Positions 43,105 through 52,283 are shown, counted from the stretch's first letter. The stretch: DNA of 64,000 bases from Actinacidiphila yanglinensis (GCF_900107965.1 NZ_FNVU01000006.1:327337-391336); one strand, 5' to 3'. Notes: a model not told the origin generated them from the letters alone. Program-made: numbers and translations.

Positions 43105-44298
43105 ATGGCGTCCGACCGCGGCGGGACACAACGGCCGTGGTACGCCCTGGCGGCGCTGGCCTTCGCCATCGTCATGGTCGGCACCACGATCCCGACGCCG
43201 CTGTACGGGCTGTACCGCGCGGAGATCGGTTTCTCCGAGTTCCTCGTGACCGTCGTCTTCGCGGTCTACGCGTGCGGGGTCATCGCCGCGCTGCTCGTCG
43301 CCGGGGACTTCTCCGACGTCCTGGGCCGGCGGCCGGTGCTGCTGGTGGGGGTGGGCCTCTCCCTGCTGAGCGCGGTGTGCTTCGTGTTCGAGGGCGGCCT
43401 GCCGGCGCTCTTCGTCGGGCGCCTGCTGTCGGGTTTCGCCGCGGGACTCTTCAGCGGCGCCGCCACGGCCGCCGTCACCGAACTCGCGCCGCCCGGGCAG
43501 CACGGCCGGGCGGCGCTCACGGCGACCGCGGCCAACATGGGCGGCCTGGGCTGCGGACCGCTGATCGCCGGCCTGCTCGCGCAGTACGAACCGCACCCGC
43601 TGCGCCTGCCCTACCTGGTCCATCTGGCGCTGCTGGTGGTGGCCGGCGGCATCATCCGGGCGATGCCCGAGACCGTGGCCGTCAAGCACCCCCGGCCGCC
43701 GCTGCGCCCGCAGGGCGTGGTCGTGCCCCCCGGGACGCGGGGCGTGTTCGTCCCCGCGGCGCTGTCCGCCTTCGCCGGCTTCTCCGTGCTGGGCCTGTTC
43801 ACCGCGGTCTCCCCCACCTTCGTCGCCGTCTACCTGGACGTGGACGACCTCGCCGTCTCCGGACTGATCGTCCTGACGGTCTTCCTGTCGTCGCTGGCCG
43901 GGCAGATGCTGATGGGCCGCACCGGAGCGGTGCGCGCGCTGCCGCTGGGCTGCGCGGTACTGACGGTGGGTCTGGTCCTGATCGGCTGCTCGCTGCTGGT
44001 GGAGTCGCTGCCGGTGCTCGTCGTGGGCGCCGTGGTCAGCGGGCTCGGCCAGGGCCTCGCCTTCCGCTCCTCGGTGGCGAACGTCAGCCGGGTCGCTCCC
44101 GCGGAGCAGCGCGGCGCGACGATCTCCGGGCTGTTCGTGGTCGCGTACGTCGGCATCTCCGTGCCGGTGGTCGGGATCGGCGCGCTGGCGGTCGCGGTGG
44201 GGCTGCGCTCGGCCGGCGTGATCTTCGTGGCCTGCGTGATCGTGGTGGCGACGACCGTGGCCGGCTACCTCGTACGCCACCCGATGCCCGCGGCGTGA
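43105..44298 (+). CDS. MFS transporter (12-helix)
   Basis: 397-residue major-facilitator protein with 12 predicted helices. Motif A is GDFSDVLGRRPVLLVGVGLS after helix 2; first helix ALAALAFAIVMVGTTIPTPL with TPLYxLY, a signature of small actinobacterial MFS exporters. Loop 6-7 is short (KHPRPPLRPQGVVVPPGTRG). Substrate unknown. No adjacent regulator on its own strand; the debris to the left may be what remains of one. The start is supported by a leaderless promoter. Confidence 0.9.
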   Translation: MASDRGGTQRPWYALAALAFAIVMVGTTIPTPLYGLYRAEIGFSEFLVTVVFAVYACGVIAALLVAGDFSDVLGRRPVLLVGVGLSLLSAVCFVFEGGLPALFVGRLLSGFAAGLFSGAATAAVTELAPPGQHGRAALTATAANMGGLGCGPLIAGLLAQYEPHPLRLPYLVHLALLVVAGGIIRAMPETVAVKHPRPPLRPQGVVVPPGTRGVFVPAALSAFAGFSVLGLFTAVSPTFVAVYLDVDDLAVSGLIVLTVFLSSLAGQMLMGRTGAVRALPLGCAVLTVGLVLIGCSLLVESLPVLVVGAVVSGLGQGLAFRSSVANVSRVAPAEQRGATISGLFVVAYVGISVPVVGIGALAVAVGLRSAGVIFVACVIVVATTVAGYLVRHPMPAA

Positions 44299-44382
44299 CG
44301 ACCCGGGCCTCGGCGCGCGCCGCACCCGACGCGGCGGGGCCGGCACCCGACCCGGCACCCGGTTCGACGATCGACTCGTCGC

Positions 44383-45312
44383 TCAGCTCCAGACGGCGGC
44401 GGGCTCGGGGACGGGCGGCCTGACGTCGTCGTCCGGCACGACCAAGGTGCCGATGTCCCCGTCGCCGAACATCTCCAGGAGGACGGAGTGCGGGATCCGC
44501 CCGTCGATCACCCGTGCGCTGCCGACCCCGTGGCGCACCGCGTGCAGGCAGCCCGCCATCTTGGGGAGCATCCCGCCGGCGAGTTCCGGCAGCAGCTTCT
44601 CCAGCTCGCTCGCCGTGAGCCGGCCGATGACGTCGTCCCCGCACGGCCACGTCGCGGACAGGCCGGCGACGTCGGTGAGCATGACCATCGACCGGGCGCC
44701 GAGGGCGGCGGCGAGCGCGGCCGCGGCGGTGTCGGCGTTGACGTTGTGGACCTCGCCGTCCTCGGCGCTGCGGGCGATGGAGGACACCACCGGGATCCGG
44801 CCGTCCGCGACCAGCGCGCGGACGAGCGTGCCGTTCACCGCCGTGATCTCGCCGACCCGGCCGATGTCCACCCGCTCGCCGTCGACCTCCGGCAGGTGCC
44901 GGACCGCGGTGAGGGTGTCCGCGTCCTCGCCCGTCATCCCGACGGCGAACGGTCCGTGCCGGTTGATCAGGCCGACCAGCTCGCGCTGCACCTGCCCGGC
45001 CAGCACCATCCGCACCACGTCCATCGCCTCGGGCGTGGTGACCCGCAGCCCCGCCCTGAACTCGCTGACCAGGCCGTGGCGTGCGAGCTGCGCGCTGATC
45101 TGCGGGCCACCGCCGTGCACCACCACCGGCTTCAGCCCGGCGTGCCGCAGGAACACCACGTCCTGCGCGAACGCCGCCTTCAGCGCGTCGTCCACCATGG
45201 CGTTGCCGCCGAGCTTGATGACGGCCAGCTCGCCCTGGAGGCGGATCAGCCAGGGCAGTGCCTCGACGACGGACCGCGCCTTGGCCAGCGCGGGGTGCTC
45301 CACGCCCCTCAT
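44383..45312 (-). CDS. argB: Acetylglutamate kinase
   Basis: 309-residue amino-acid kinase, second step of ornithine/arginine synthesis (N-acetylglutamate to its gamma-phosphate). Conserved [16 protein letters not shown] (Lys, GG loop), [39 protein letters not shown] (Asn/Gly substrate loop), [20 protein letters not shown], and [19 protein letters not shown] near the C-terminus (GGMxxK). Four-base overlap (ATGA) with argJ. No argC, argD or argR is adjacent, so this is not the standard argCJBDR cluster. A second copy for a dedicated pathway is possible. Confidence 0.93.
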   Translation of the reverse strand: MRGVEHPALAKARSVVEALPWLIRLQGELAVIKLGGNAMVDDALKAAFAQDVVFLRHAGLKPVVVHGGGPQISAQLARHGLVSEFRAGLRVTTPEAMDVVRMVLAGQVQRELVGLINRHGPFAVGMTGEDADTLTAVRHLPEVDGERVDIGRVGEITAVNGTLVRALVADGRIPVVSSIARSAEDGEVHNVNADTAAAALAAALGARSMVMLTDVAGLSATWPCGDDVIGRLTASELEKLLPELAGGMLPKMAGCLHAVRHGVGSARVIDGRIPHSVLLEMFGDGDIGTLVVPDDDVRPPVPEPAAVWS

Positions 45313-46463
45313 GACGCGTAGGCGCTGTTCTCGTGGACGTACGCGGCGGTCAGGTCGTTGGTCCAGATGGTGGCCGACGCGCTGCCCGACGCGAGGTCGG
45401 CGGTGATGACGACCTTCCGGTCGCGCATGTCCACGGTGTCCCGGTCCTCCCCCACCGCGCCTTCCCTGCAGACCCACACGCCGTTGATGGCGATGTCGAG
45501 CCGGTCCGGGTCGAACGCGGCGGAGGTGGTGCCGATCGCGGACAGCACCCGGCCCCAGTTCGGGTCCTCCCCGTGCACCGCGCACTTGAGCAGGTTGCTG
45601 CGCGCGACGGCCCTGCCGACCTCGACGGCGTCGTCCTCCGTCGCGGCGTTCACCACCTCGATCCGGATCTCCTTGGAGGAGCCCTCGGCGTCGGCGAGGA
45701 GTTGCCCGGCCAGATCCCCGCACACGGCGCGCACCGCCTCGGCGAACGCGTCGTACTCCGGGACGACGCCGGACGCGCCCGAAGCGAGCAGCAGCACCGT
45801 GTCGTTGGTGGACATGCAGCCGTCGGAGTCGATCCGGTCGAAGGTCTGCCGGGTCGACTCCCGCAGCGCCTTGTCCAGGGTGCCCGCGTCGAGATCGGCA
45901 TCCGTGGTCAGCACCACCAGCATCGTGGCCAGACCCGGCGCGAGCATCCCCGCGCCCTTGGCCATCCCGCCGACCGTCCAGCCGTCCCGCGTGACCGCGG
46001 CGGTCTTGTGCACGGTGTCGGTGGTCCTGATGGCGACGGCGGCGCGCTCGCCGCCGTCCGCCGAGAGTTCGGCGGCGGCCTGCTCGACCCCTTCCAGCAG
46101 CCGGTCCATCGGCAGCCGCACGCCGATCAGCCCGGTGGAGGCGACGGCGACGGTGCCGGCGTCCCGCCCGCCGAGCACCTCGGCGGCGCGCCGCGCGGTG
46201 GCCACCGTGTCCTGGAAGCCCTCGGGGCCGGTACAGGCATTGGCGCCACCGGAGTTGAGGACGACGGCGGTCACCCGGCCGGCGCCGAGCACCTGCTCGC
46301 ACCACACCACGGGGGCGGCCTTCACCCGGTTGGAGGTGAAGACGCCCGCGGCCGCCGTGCCGGGTCCGTCGTTGACCACCAGCGCCAGATCCGGGCTGCC
46401 GTCGGCCTTGATCCCCGCCGCGAGCCCCGCGGCGGAGAAGCCCTGTGCTGCTGTCACACTCAT
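45309..46463 (-). CDS. argJ: Bifunctional ornithine acetyltransferase / N-acetylglutamate synthase
   Basis: 384-residue Ntn-type enzyme that moves the acetyl group from N-acetylornithine to glutamate, closing the arginine cycle. The autocleavage site [10 protein letters not shown](L), normally KGxGMxxP-N-MATML, has Leu-Ala-Pro-Gly-Leu-Ala-Thr, with Thr as the expected N-terminal nucleophile. Other marks: [56 protein letters not shown], and [18 protein letters not shown] 46463 has GGAGGG 9 nt upstream. It is cotranslated with argB. Confidence 0.94.
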   Translation of the reverse strand: MSVTAAQGFSAAGLAAGIKADGSPDLALVVNDGPGTAAAGVFTSNRVKAAPVVWCEQVLGAGRVTAVVLNSGGANACTGPEGFQDTVATARRAAEVLGGRDAGTVAVASTGLIGVRLPMDRLLEGVEQAAAELSADGGERAAVAIRTTDTVHKTAAVTRDGWTVGGMAKGAGMLAPGLATMLVVLTTDADLDAGTLDKALRESTRQTFDRIDSDGCMSTNDTVLLLASGASGVVPEYDAFAEAVRAVCGDLAGQLLADAEGSSKEIRIEVVNAATEDDAVEVGRAVARSNLLKCAVHGEDPNWGRVLSAIGTTSAAFDPDRLDIAINGVWVCREGAVGEDRDTVDMRDRKVVITADLASGSASATIWTNDLTAAYVHENSAYAS

Positions 46464-46974
46464 GGCAGAATTCCCTCCAGTGGAATCCCCGGGCACGGAG
46501 AATCACCGCACGTCCGGTGCGGGCCCGTCCAGGATTTGCCCTTTCCCCACAACCCGCAAGAGTTTCCCGGTCGTTGCACCGATGACCCGACGGCAGCGGG
46601 GGAAATTCCGTACGGCCGGCTGGAATTCGTGGTCCCCGGGAACCCGTACGCGAGGATCGGTGCCGCCGCGGGAGGGCCGCAGGTCACGCGGCTCGTGCAG
46701 GCCGGGACGACGTACGGCCGAGCGGGGCACGGGACGGGAAAACGTGATCGCGCAATCCGCCGGGAACGGAACAGGGTTTTCCCTGTCCTGTCGACGGGAC
46801 CGCGTGCACACGGCAACCGGACTTATCGTTCGCCGGACAGCGGCGTTCCCTCACAGGGCGCAGGCGCCGAAGGAGTTCCGGCGGCGGGCGGAAATGGGTA
46901 CCGTGGCGGAATTCCCCTCCGCCACCGGCGCGATGAGGGTGCGGGGCAGCCGGGACGTGCAGCACGAGGACCGC
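46464..46974. other. 511-bp region between argJ and the MFS gene, with a coding-like orphan stretch
   Basis: No complete gene is supported. From about 46596 to 46745 the + strand reads [20 protein letters not shown] then [20 protein letters not shown] with strictly GC-ending codons, but no start codon or ribosome site precedes it and similarity fades after RAGHG. It may be a gene remnant. Several GAATTC-containing short repeats (46466, 46621, 46911 areas) occur; no ARG box could be defined. Confidence 0.35.
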
Positions 46975-48297
46975 TCACGGACCACCGGTGCCGCCTGAGC
47001 CCCGCCCGCCGGATTGCCGCCGAATCTCCGCCGAACCGGCCTGTGCCGCGTCCCGCCGCACCCCCCGCAGCGGGGCCGAGGACCACCCCGCGGCGCCGGC
47101 CGCACCGGCGAGCACGGCGCAGCACGCGAGCGCGCACCCGACGCCGGACATGCTCGCGAGCCAGCCCAGCACGTTGTTCGCCACCACCAGCGCCAGGCTC
47201 TGCACGAGCGCCAGCAGCGACTGGACCCGCGAGAGGTGCGCTCTCGGGGTACCGGCCAGCACCAGCGGCGCCAGGTGGCACGCGAAGACGCCCGACCCCG
47301 CGCCCACCGCCCCTGCCGCCGCCACGGCCACGGCAGGGGCCGGCGCCGCCGCGAGCCCGGCCAGTCCTGCCGCGGCGAGCACCAGGCCCAGGCTCGCGCC
47401 CACGCCGATCCGGCGCATGATGCCCAGCCGGGCGGCCGCCAGCGCGGCCAGCAGCATCCCGGCGCCCTGCCCCGCCGCGACCAGACCCGCCGTCGCCGGC
47501 CCCCACCCGTGCCCGCGGGCCAGCAGCGGGCCGAGCAGCGACACCGCCGGCAGCAGCCCCGCCGCGGCCGCCGCCGTCAGCAGGAGCGCGGAGCGGAGGA
47601 CGGGATCGGTCGCGGCGCACCGTACCCCGTCGGCGATCCCCGCGAGCAGGCTCTCGTTGCCGGGCGGGCGTTCCCCCTCGGCCGCCGGGCGGAGCCGCGC
47701 CATGACGGCCAGGACCGCGCCGAAGCTGGCCGCGTCGACCAGGGCGGTGCCGCTCAGGCCCGCCACCGCCACCAGGACCGCCCCCAGCGGGGCCCCGAGC
47801 AGGGCGGCCAGTTGGCCGCCGGCCTGCCGCAGGGCCATCGCCCTCGGGAGTTGCGCGGGCCCGACCAGGCGGCTCGGCATGGACCCCGTCGCGGGGAGGT
47901 AGAAGGCGTCGACGGTGCCGACCACCACGGCGAAGCCGAGCAGCATCCCCGGCGGCGCCCCCCAGGCGCACGCCGCAACGGCCAGGGCGAGCACGGCCGC
48001 GAGCATCACCACGTCGCCCGCGATCATCACGCGCCGCGCGCCGAAGCGGTCCCCCACCGCGCCGCCCAGCAGCAGGAGCACGGTCCGGGGCAGCGTGATG
48101 GCGGTGAGCACCAGCGCGGCGGTGCGCCCGCCGTGGGCACTGGCCGCCCAGCCGAGGGCGAAGGAGAGCGCCGCGTCCCCGGTCAGGGACGCCCGGGTCC
48201 CCGCGAGCCAGTACAGGTACGACCGGGGAAGGGCCGTGCGCGAGGAAGCGGGCGGGGAGGGGGGCTGACGGGACTGGGTGCCGATCGGTGCTGCCAT
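46975..48297 (-). CDS. MFS transporter
   Basis: 440 residues, 12 predicted helices, with a Ser/Pro-rich N-terminal tail. Motif A is GDRFGARRVMIAGDVVMLAA after helix 2. N-terminal helix region SYLYWLAGTRASLTGDAALS resembles the MFS_3-type exporters often found near regulators in Streptomyces. The C-terminal tail is basic and Gly-rich (GGRGSGGTGGP). Substrate unknown. Preceded on the same strand by the OYE gene (87-bp gap) with two dyads and its own -10 box between them, so it can be transcribed separately. Confidence 0.88.
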   Translation of the reverse strand: MAAPIGTQSRQPPSPPASSRTALPRSYLYWLAGTRASLTGDAALSFALGWAASAHGGRTAALVLTAITLPRTVLLLLGGAVGDRFGARRVMIAGDVVMLAAVLALAVAACAWGAPPGMLLGFAVVVGTVDAFYLPATGSMPSRLVGPAQLPRAMALRQAGGQLAALLGAPLGAVLVAVAGLSGTALVDAASFGAVLAVMARLRPAAEGERPPGNESLLAGIADGVRCAATDPVLRSALLLTAAAAAGLLPAVSLLGPLLARGHGWGPATAGLVAAGQGAGMLLAALAAARLGIMRRIGVGASLGLVLAAAGLAGLAAAPAPAVAVAAAGAVGAGSGVFACHLAPLVLAGTPRAHLSRVQSLLALVQSLALVVANNVLGWLASMSGVGCALACCAVLAGAAGAAGWSSAPLRGVRRDAAQAGSAEIRRQSGGRGSGGTGGP

Positions 48298-48305
48298 GAG
48301 CGGCG

Positions 48306-48350
48306 ACCGTAGGACCCTCGATCAGGTCGAGGGATAGTGACGTATCGTCA
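48306..48350 (-). promoter_or_regulatory. MFS promoter with two dyads
   Basis: On the minus strand TACGGT (48311-48306) ends 8 nt before the ATG at 48297, suggesting a leaderless start. Just upstream are CCCTCGA-TCAGG-TCGAGGG (48315-48333, perfect 7-bp arms) and TGACG-TAT-CGTCA (48338-48350, perfect 5-bp arms). The binding regulators are unknown. Confidence 0.5.
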
Positions 48351-48384
48351 GATCTCCTCGGCGGCCAATACCGGGTCGAGCGGA

Positions 48385-49464
48385 TCAGCCGGCGGCCGCG
48401 TACTGGAGCGTGGGGTAGGTCAGGTAGCCGGCGTCGCCGCCCCCGTAGTAGGTCGACTCCTCGACCGGGGCGATCGGCGCCCCGGTGCGCAGGCGCTCGA
48501 CGAGGTCGGGATTGGCGAGGAAGGCGCGGCCGAAGCTGATCAGCTCCGCCCCGAGCCCGAGCCACCGGTCGGCGGCCGCGCGGTCGGTCTGCTTCGGGCC
48601 CATCGGCATGACCGGGTTGACGATGAGCGCGCCGGGCCACGCGCGGCGCAGCGCGACCAGGGTCGGCTCGTCCGCCGTGGCCTCGACGTGCACGTAGGCG
48701 AGGTCGAGCCGGGCGAGTTCGGCCAGCAGTGCCGTGTACAGCGCGGTCACCTCGGTCTCCCGCACCCCCCAGAAGGTGCCGCCGGGCGAGAGCCGGATGC
48801 CGGTACGGCCCGGGCCGACCGCGTCGGCGGTGGCCGCCGCGGCCTCGACCGCGAAGCGGATCCGGCCGGCCACCGAGCCGCCGTAGCCGTCCGTGCGCAG
48901 GTTCGCGTTCGAGGAGAGGAACTGCGAGATCAGGTACCCGTTGGCGCCGTGCAGTTCCACCCCGTCGAAGCCCGCCGCGACCGCCCGCCGGGCGGCCTGC
49001 GCGTACGACTCGGCGTGGCCGGGGATCTCGTGCGCGACCAACGCGCGGGGCATCGGGGCGGGTTGGGGGCCGGTCGGGGTGAACACCTGCCCGGCGGCGG
49101 GCACCGCCGAGGGCCCGACCGGCTGGAGTCCGGTGGTGTCCGGGTGCGAGACGCGTCCGCCGTGCATCAGCTGCGCGAAGATCCGGCCGCCGTTGCCGTG
49201 CACGGCGTCGGTCACCTGCCGCCACGAGGCTTCCTGCGCGTCGGTGTGCAGCCCGGGCGTGCCCGGGTTGGACTGGCCGATCAGGCTCGGCTGCACGCCC
49301 TCGCTCACGATCAGCCCGGCCGTGGCGCGCTGCGCGTAGTACGTCGCCATCGACGCGGTGGCCAGCCCGCCGGCGGCGGCGCGCGCCCGGGTCATCGGGG
49401 CCATCACGGTGCGGTTCGGCAGGTCCAGGTCGCCGAGCCGGTAGCCGCTGAGCAGTGTCGTCAT
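48385..49464 (-). CDS. Old-yellow-enzyme family alkene reductase
   Basis: 359-residue FMN protein that reduces activated C=C bonds with NADPH; many also handle nitroesters or N-ethylmaleimide. Barrel signatures: RTVMAPMTRARAAAGGLATA, the flavin/phenol-binding LMHGGRVSHPD, AGFDGVELHGANGYLISQFL, and RTDGYGGSVAGRIRFAVEAA (HGAxGYLxxQF ... NxRxDxYGGS, the OYE hallmark). The C-terminus has FGRAFLANPDLVERLRTGAP. ATG 49464 has AGAGGAG upstream. A MerR regulator is divergent and a MerR-type promoter lies between them. Confidence 0.94.
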   Translation of the reverse strand: MTTLLSGYRLGDLDLPNRTVMAPMTRARAAAGGLATASMATYYAQRATAGLIVSEGVQPSLIGQSNPGTPGLHTDAQEASWRQVTDAVHGNGGRIFAQLMHGGRVSHPDTTGLQPVGPSAVPAAGQVFTPTGPQPAPMPRALVAHEIPGHAESYAQAARRAVAAGFDGVELHGANGYLISQFLSSNANLRTDGYGGSVAGRIRFAVEAAAATADAVGPGRTGIRLSPGGTFWGVRETEVTALYTALLAELARLDLAYVHVEATADEPTLVALRRAWPGALIVNPVMPMGPKQTDRAAADRWLGLGAELISFGRAFLANPDLVERLRTGAPIAPVEESTYYGGGDAGYLTYPTLQYAAAG

Positions 49465-49532
49465 CAGGGACTTCTCCTCTCCAGATGCTCTTCGGATGAG
49501 TTGCGGGCCCCCGGATTCCGGGCCCGACTGCT

Positions 49533-49564
49533 ACGCTAAAACCTCACATCCATGTCAGAGACAA
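49533..49564 (-). promoter_or_regulatory. MerR-type promoter of the alkene reductase gene
   Basis: On the minus strand, -35 TTGTCT (49564-49559) and -10 TAGCGT (49538-49533) are 20 bp apart, longer than the usual 17. The spacer holds the dyad CTGACAT-GG-ATGTGAG (49543-49558; 6 of 7 arm positions match). Overlong spacers with a central dyad are the hallmark of MerR activation by DNA distortion. Confidence 0.65.
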
Positions 49565-49629
49565 GCCCGCAACGGGTGACGGCGCTCACACGCGGAGTGG
49601 CCGGACCGAAGAGGACGGGGGTCGGCGCG

Positions 49630-50016
49630 ATGCGCATCGGAGAACTCGCCCGGCGCAGCGGCGTCAGCGTCAGGTCGCTGCGCTACTACGAGGAGCAGCG
49701 CCTGCTCACGAGCGAGCGCAGCCCCCGGGGGCAGCGCCACTACCGCGAGCACGACGTCGAGCGCGTGCTGTTCCTGCAGCGCCTCTACAGCGCGGGCCTG
49801 TCCAGCCGCACCATCCTGGAGCTGCTGCCCTGCGTGGACTCGCCGAGCCTCGCCAACGCCCAGGCCGCCCTGGAGCGGATGGAGCAGGAGCGCGAGAAGC
49901 TCTCGGCCCACATCGCGGAGCTGCTCCGGACCCGCGAGTCGCTGGACGAGGCGATGGCCGCGGCCCGCCGGCACATGCTGGAGGAGGCGCAGGCCCCGAC
50001 GGCCGCCTGCGCGTAG
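49630..50016 (+). CDS. MerR-family transcriptional regulator
   Basis: 128 residues. N-terminal winged HTH: MRIGELARRSGVSVRSLRYY and EEQRLLTSERSPRGQRHYRE, then the dimerisation coiled coil (MEQEREKLSAHIAELLRTRE). No C-terminal metal-binding Cys cluster, so it probably senses a small organic compound; one Cys occurs in LLPCVDSP. The ATG at 49552 is in frame but lies inside the operator dyad; 49630 fits the family N-terminus. It most likely activates the divergent OYE gene through the 20-bp-spacer promoter. Confidence 0.9.
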   Translation: MRIGELARRSGVSVRSLRYYEEQRLLTSERSPRGQRHYREHDVERVLFLQRLYSAGLSSRTILELLPCVDSPSLANAQAALERMEQEREKLSAHIAELLRTRESLDEAMAAARRHMLEEAQAPTAACA

Positions 50017-50178
50017 GGCCGCCCTCGCACCATCGCGGCAGGGCGACCCGACTGCCCGCGTGGACCGGTCCCGGCAGGCCCGAGCGGGCCCCACGGGACG
50101 GACAGGCACGGACCGGCCCGAAGCGTGACAATGGCGGAAGGGGGCGTGCGGGCAAGGTCCTTGGAGGCGGTGCACCCG

Positions 50179-50940
50179 ATGAACGCAACAGCAGGCGATC
50201 CGAAGAACCCGCGCCCGGCGGACCTGTCGGGCCAGACGGTGGTGCTGATCGGCGGCAGCGCAGGAATCGGGCTGGAGACCGCCCGCCAGGCGCGCGCGCA
50301 GGGCGCGGATGTCGTCCTGGCCGGGCGCAATCCCGAGCGGCTGCGGCAGGCGGCGGACGAGGTCGGCGCCGTCAGCACGGCGGCGTTCGACGCCACCGAC
50401 ACCGACCGCCTCCGGGCGTTCTTCGAGGAGCTGCCCGGACCGGTCGACCACGTCCTGAGCACGGCGGGCAGCCCCTCGTACATGCCGTTGGACGGCATGG
50501 ATCTCGACGCCGCCGTCCACGGCTTCGACGAGCGCATGGCGCTGACCCTCGGCATCGCGCTCCACAGCCGCGACAAGGTCCGCGCCGGAGGCACCCTGCT
50601 GTACATCGGGGGCACCGGCGGCCGCCGTCCCGGCGTCGGGCTGTCGGTGATGTCCGCCATGACCGCGGCCCTGCCCGCCCTCGTCGCGAACCTGGCGCTG
50701 GAGATGGCGCCGGTCCGGGTGAACCTCATCGCGGCCGGCTTCGTGGACACCCCGCTGTCGGCCTCGCTCCTGGGCGACCAGCTCGAGGCCAGGCGCGAGG
50801 AGCTGCGCGCGAAGCTCCCCATCCGGCGGGTGGTGGGCCCCGACGACGTGGCCGCGCTGGCGGTGCACCTGATGCGCAACGAAGCCCTCACCGGCGGGAC
50901 CTACGACATCGACGGCGGCCAGCAGCTCGTTCCCGGCTGA
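50179..50940 (+). CDS. SDR-family protein lacking the canonical YxxxK
   Basis: 253 residues. Rossmann start VVLIGGSAGIGLETARQARA and VVLAGRNPERLRQAADEVGA, suggesting NADP. The catalytic Tyr/Lys pair is absent: the expected region reads VGLSVMSAMTAALPALVANL. The C-terminal AAGFVDTPLSASLLGDQLEA and GGTYDIDGGQQLVPG are typical of this SDR subgroup in streptomycetes. Activity is therefore uncertain. ATG 50179 is used; a GTG three codons upstream sits closer to GGAGG. Divergent from nothing, alone between a MerR gene and a convergent methyltransferase. Confidence 0.88.
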   Translation: MNATAGDPKNPRPADLSGQTVVLIGGSAGIGLETARQARAQGADVVLAGRNPERLRQAADEVGAVSTAAFDATDTDRLRAFFEELPGPVDHVLSTAGSPSYMPLDGMDLDAAVHGFDERMALTLGIALHSRDKVRAGGTLLYIGGTGGRRPGVGLSVMSAMTAALPALVANLALEMAPVRVNLIAAGFVDTPLSASLLGDQLEARREELRAKLPIRRVVGPDDVAALAVHLMRNEALTGGTYDIDGGQQLVPG

Positions 50941-51121
50941 GCCGGCACGCTGCCGGACCCCCTGTCCGAGGCGAACCCGGACGGCCTGTGGCGCCCGGTG
51001 GACGGGGAACCGACCCGCCCGGGAAGGTGACCCCCAGTCCTTTCACCAGCACACCCGGCTCCCCCGGGGCCGTCCGCGAGACGCCCGGGGGGCCCGGGTT
51101 GCCGGGTGGAGGGCCGACCGC

Positions 51122-51937
51122 TCAGGGCTTGCGGGCGACCGCGCCGTACATCGCGATCTGCTCGTCCCGTACCTCCGGGTCCACCGCGTCGTCCGGGCGC
51201 CAGCGGTGCACCTGGGTGATCCCGGGGTCGACCAGCTCCAGTCCCTCGAAGTACCCCTGCGCCTCGGTGCGGTCACGCAGCCGCATGGGCATGCCGCGCG
51301 CGGTGTACTCGGCGTTGACCCGGCCGACCTCTTCCGGCGCGAAGTCCGCGGTGCCGATCGACATCGCCAGGTAGCTGCCCGACGGCAGCGGGTCCAGCAG
51401 CCGGCGGACGATGCCGACCGGGTCGTCCTCGTCCATGATCAGGTGGACGATCGCGATGATCGTCAGCCCCACCGGCTGCCCGAGGTCGATGGTCTCGCGG
51501 AACTGCGGCGACTCGAGGATCGCGGCCGGGTCCCGCATGTCCGCCTCGATGTACTCCGTCCTGCCCTCCGGGGTGCTGGAGGACAGGCCCGCCGAGAGGG
51601 TGAGCACGATCGGGTCGTTGTCGACGTACACCACCCGCGCGTCGGGGGCTATGGACTGGGCGACCTCGTGCACGTTCGGCCGGGTCGGGATGCCGGTGCC
51701 GATGTCGACGAACTGGCGGATGCCCACCTCCTGCGCCAGGTAGCGCGTGGCGCGGTGCATGAACTTCCGGTTCTCCAGCATGTGCGGCACGATCGCGGGC
51801 CACACCTCCACCATGGCGTCGCCCGCCTCCCGGTCGGGCGGGTAGTAGTCCTTGCCACCAAGGATGTAGTCGTACACCCGTGCCGGATGCGGGTTCTTGG
51901 TGTCGATGCGGTCGGCCGACCAGCCGTTCTCAGGCAC
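51122..51937 (-). CDS. SAM-dependent methyltransferase of the Methyltransf_19 family
   Basis: 271 residues. Class-I methyltransferase fold: PHPARVYDYILGGKDYYPPD (family-specific N-terminus), VDIGTGIPTRPNVHEVAQSI as the SAM motif I, ARVVYVDNDPIVLTLS as motif II, and IIAIVHLIMDEDD. These proteins (PF04672) are highly amplified in streptomycetes, often next to XRE/DUF397 genes as here, but their substrate is not known. GTG 51937 has GGAGG 5 nt upstream. Confidence 0.9.
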   Translation of the reverse strand: MPENGWSADRIDTKNPHPARVYDYILGGKDYYPPDREAGDAMVEVWPAIVPHMLENRKFMHRATRYLAQEVGIRQFVDIGTGIPTRPNVHEVAQSIAPDARVVYVDNDPIVLTLSAGLSSSTPEGRTEYIEADMRDPAAILESPQFRETIDLGQPVGLTIIAIVHLIMDEDDPVGIVRRLLDPLPSGSYLAMSIGTADFAPEEVGRVNAEYTARGMPMRLRDRTEAQGYFEGLELVDPGITQVHRWRPDDAVDPEVRDEQIAMYGAVARKP

Positions 51938-52042
51938 GCGGTCCTCCGGATTCCTCGTAGGGGTGCGGCGTCGTGCGGGGGGATAAGAGCGGGTACGTCG
52001 AGGCGCGGGGCCGCGCGGGCCGCGGTGGCACCGGAACGCGGA

Positions 52043-52282
52043 TCACGGCTGGAGCAGGAAGTCGGCGGCGCCTGCCTTGGTGCCCTGGATGAAGCTCTCG
52101 ATCTCACGGCGGTTGTAGATCAGCGCCGGACCGCCGGGGTCGGTGGACTGGCGCAGCGCGACCCGGCCGTCGGGCAGCTTCATCGCCTCGACGCAGGCCC
52201 CGCCGGCGTCGTCGCTCCACGGCTTGGACCAGCCGTGGGCCCCGAGGTCGGCAGCGCTCATACCGTTGCGCACGTGGTCCAC
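52043..52282 (-). CDS. DUF397 domain protein
   Basis: 79-residue small protein: WSKPWSDDAGGACVEAMKLP, VALRQSTDPGGPALIYNRRE. DUF397 proteins are encoded next to XRE/DUF5753 regulators and act with them in development (BldB/WhiJ-type modules). GTG 52282 is chosen: AAGGAG lies 7 nt upstream, overlapping the end of the XRE gene. ATG 52261 is an alternative. Confidence 0.85.
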   Translation of the reverse strand: MDHVRNGMSAADLGAHGWSKPWSDDAGGACVEAMKLPDGRVALRQSTDPGGPALIYNRREIESFIQGTKAGAADFLLQP

Positions 52283-52283
52283 G

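Noticed and set aside
46464..46974. ARG box for ArgR before argJ
   Set aside because: Several GAATTC words occur but no pair fits the ARG consensus with correct spacing.
46893..46997. Short + strand ORF (MGTVAEFPSATGAMRVRGSR...)
   Set aside because: No ribosome site, no recognisable fold and weak codon pattern; left unannotated.
51043..51276. Small minus-strand ORF next to the methyltransferase
   Set aside because: Arg/Thr/Ser-rich translation typical of an out-of-frame shadow of the SAM methyltransferase end.
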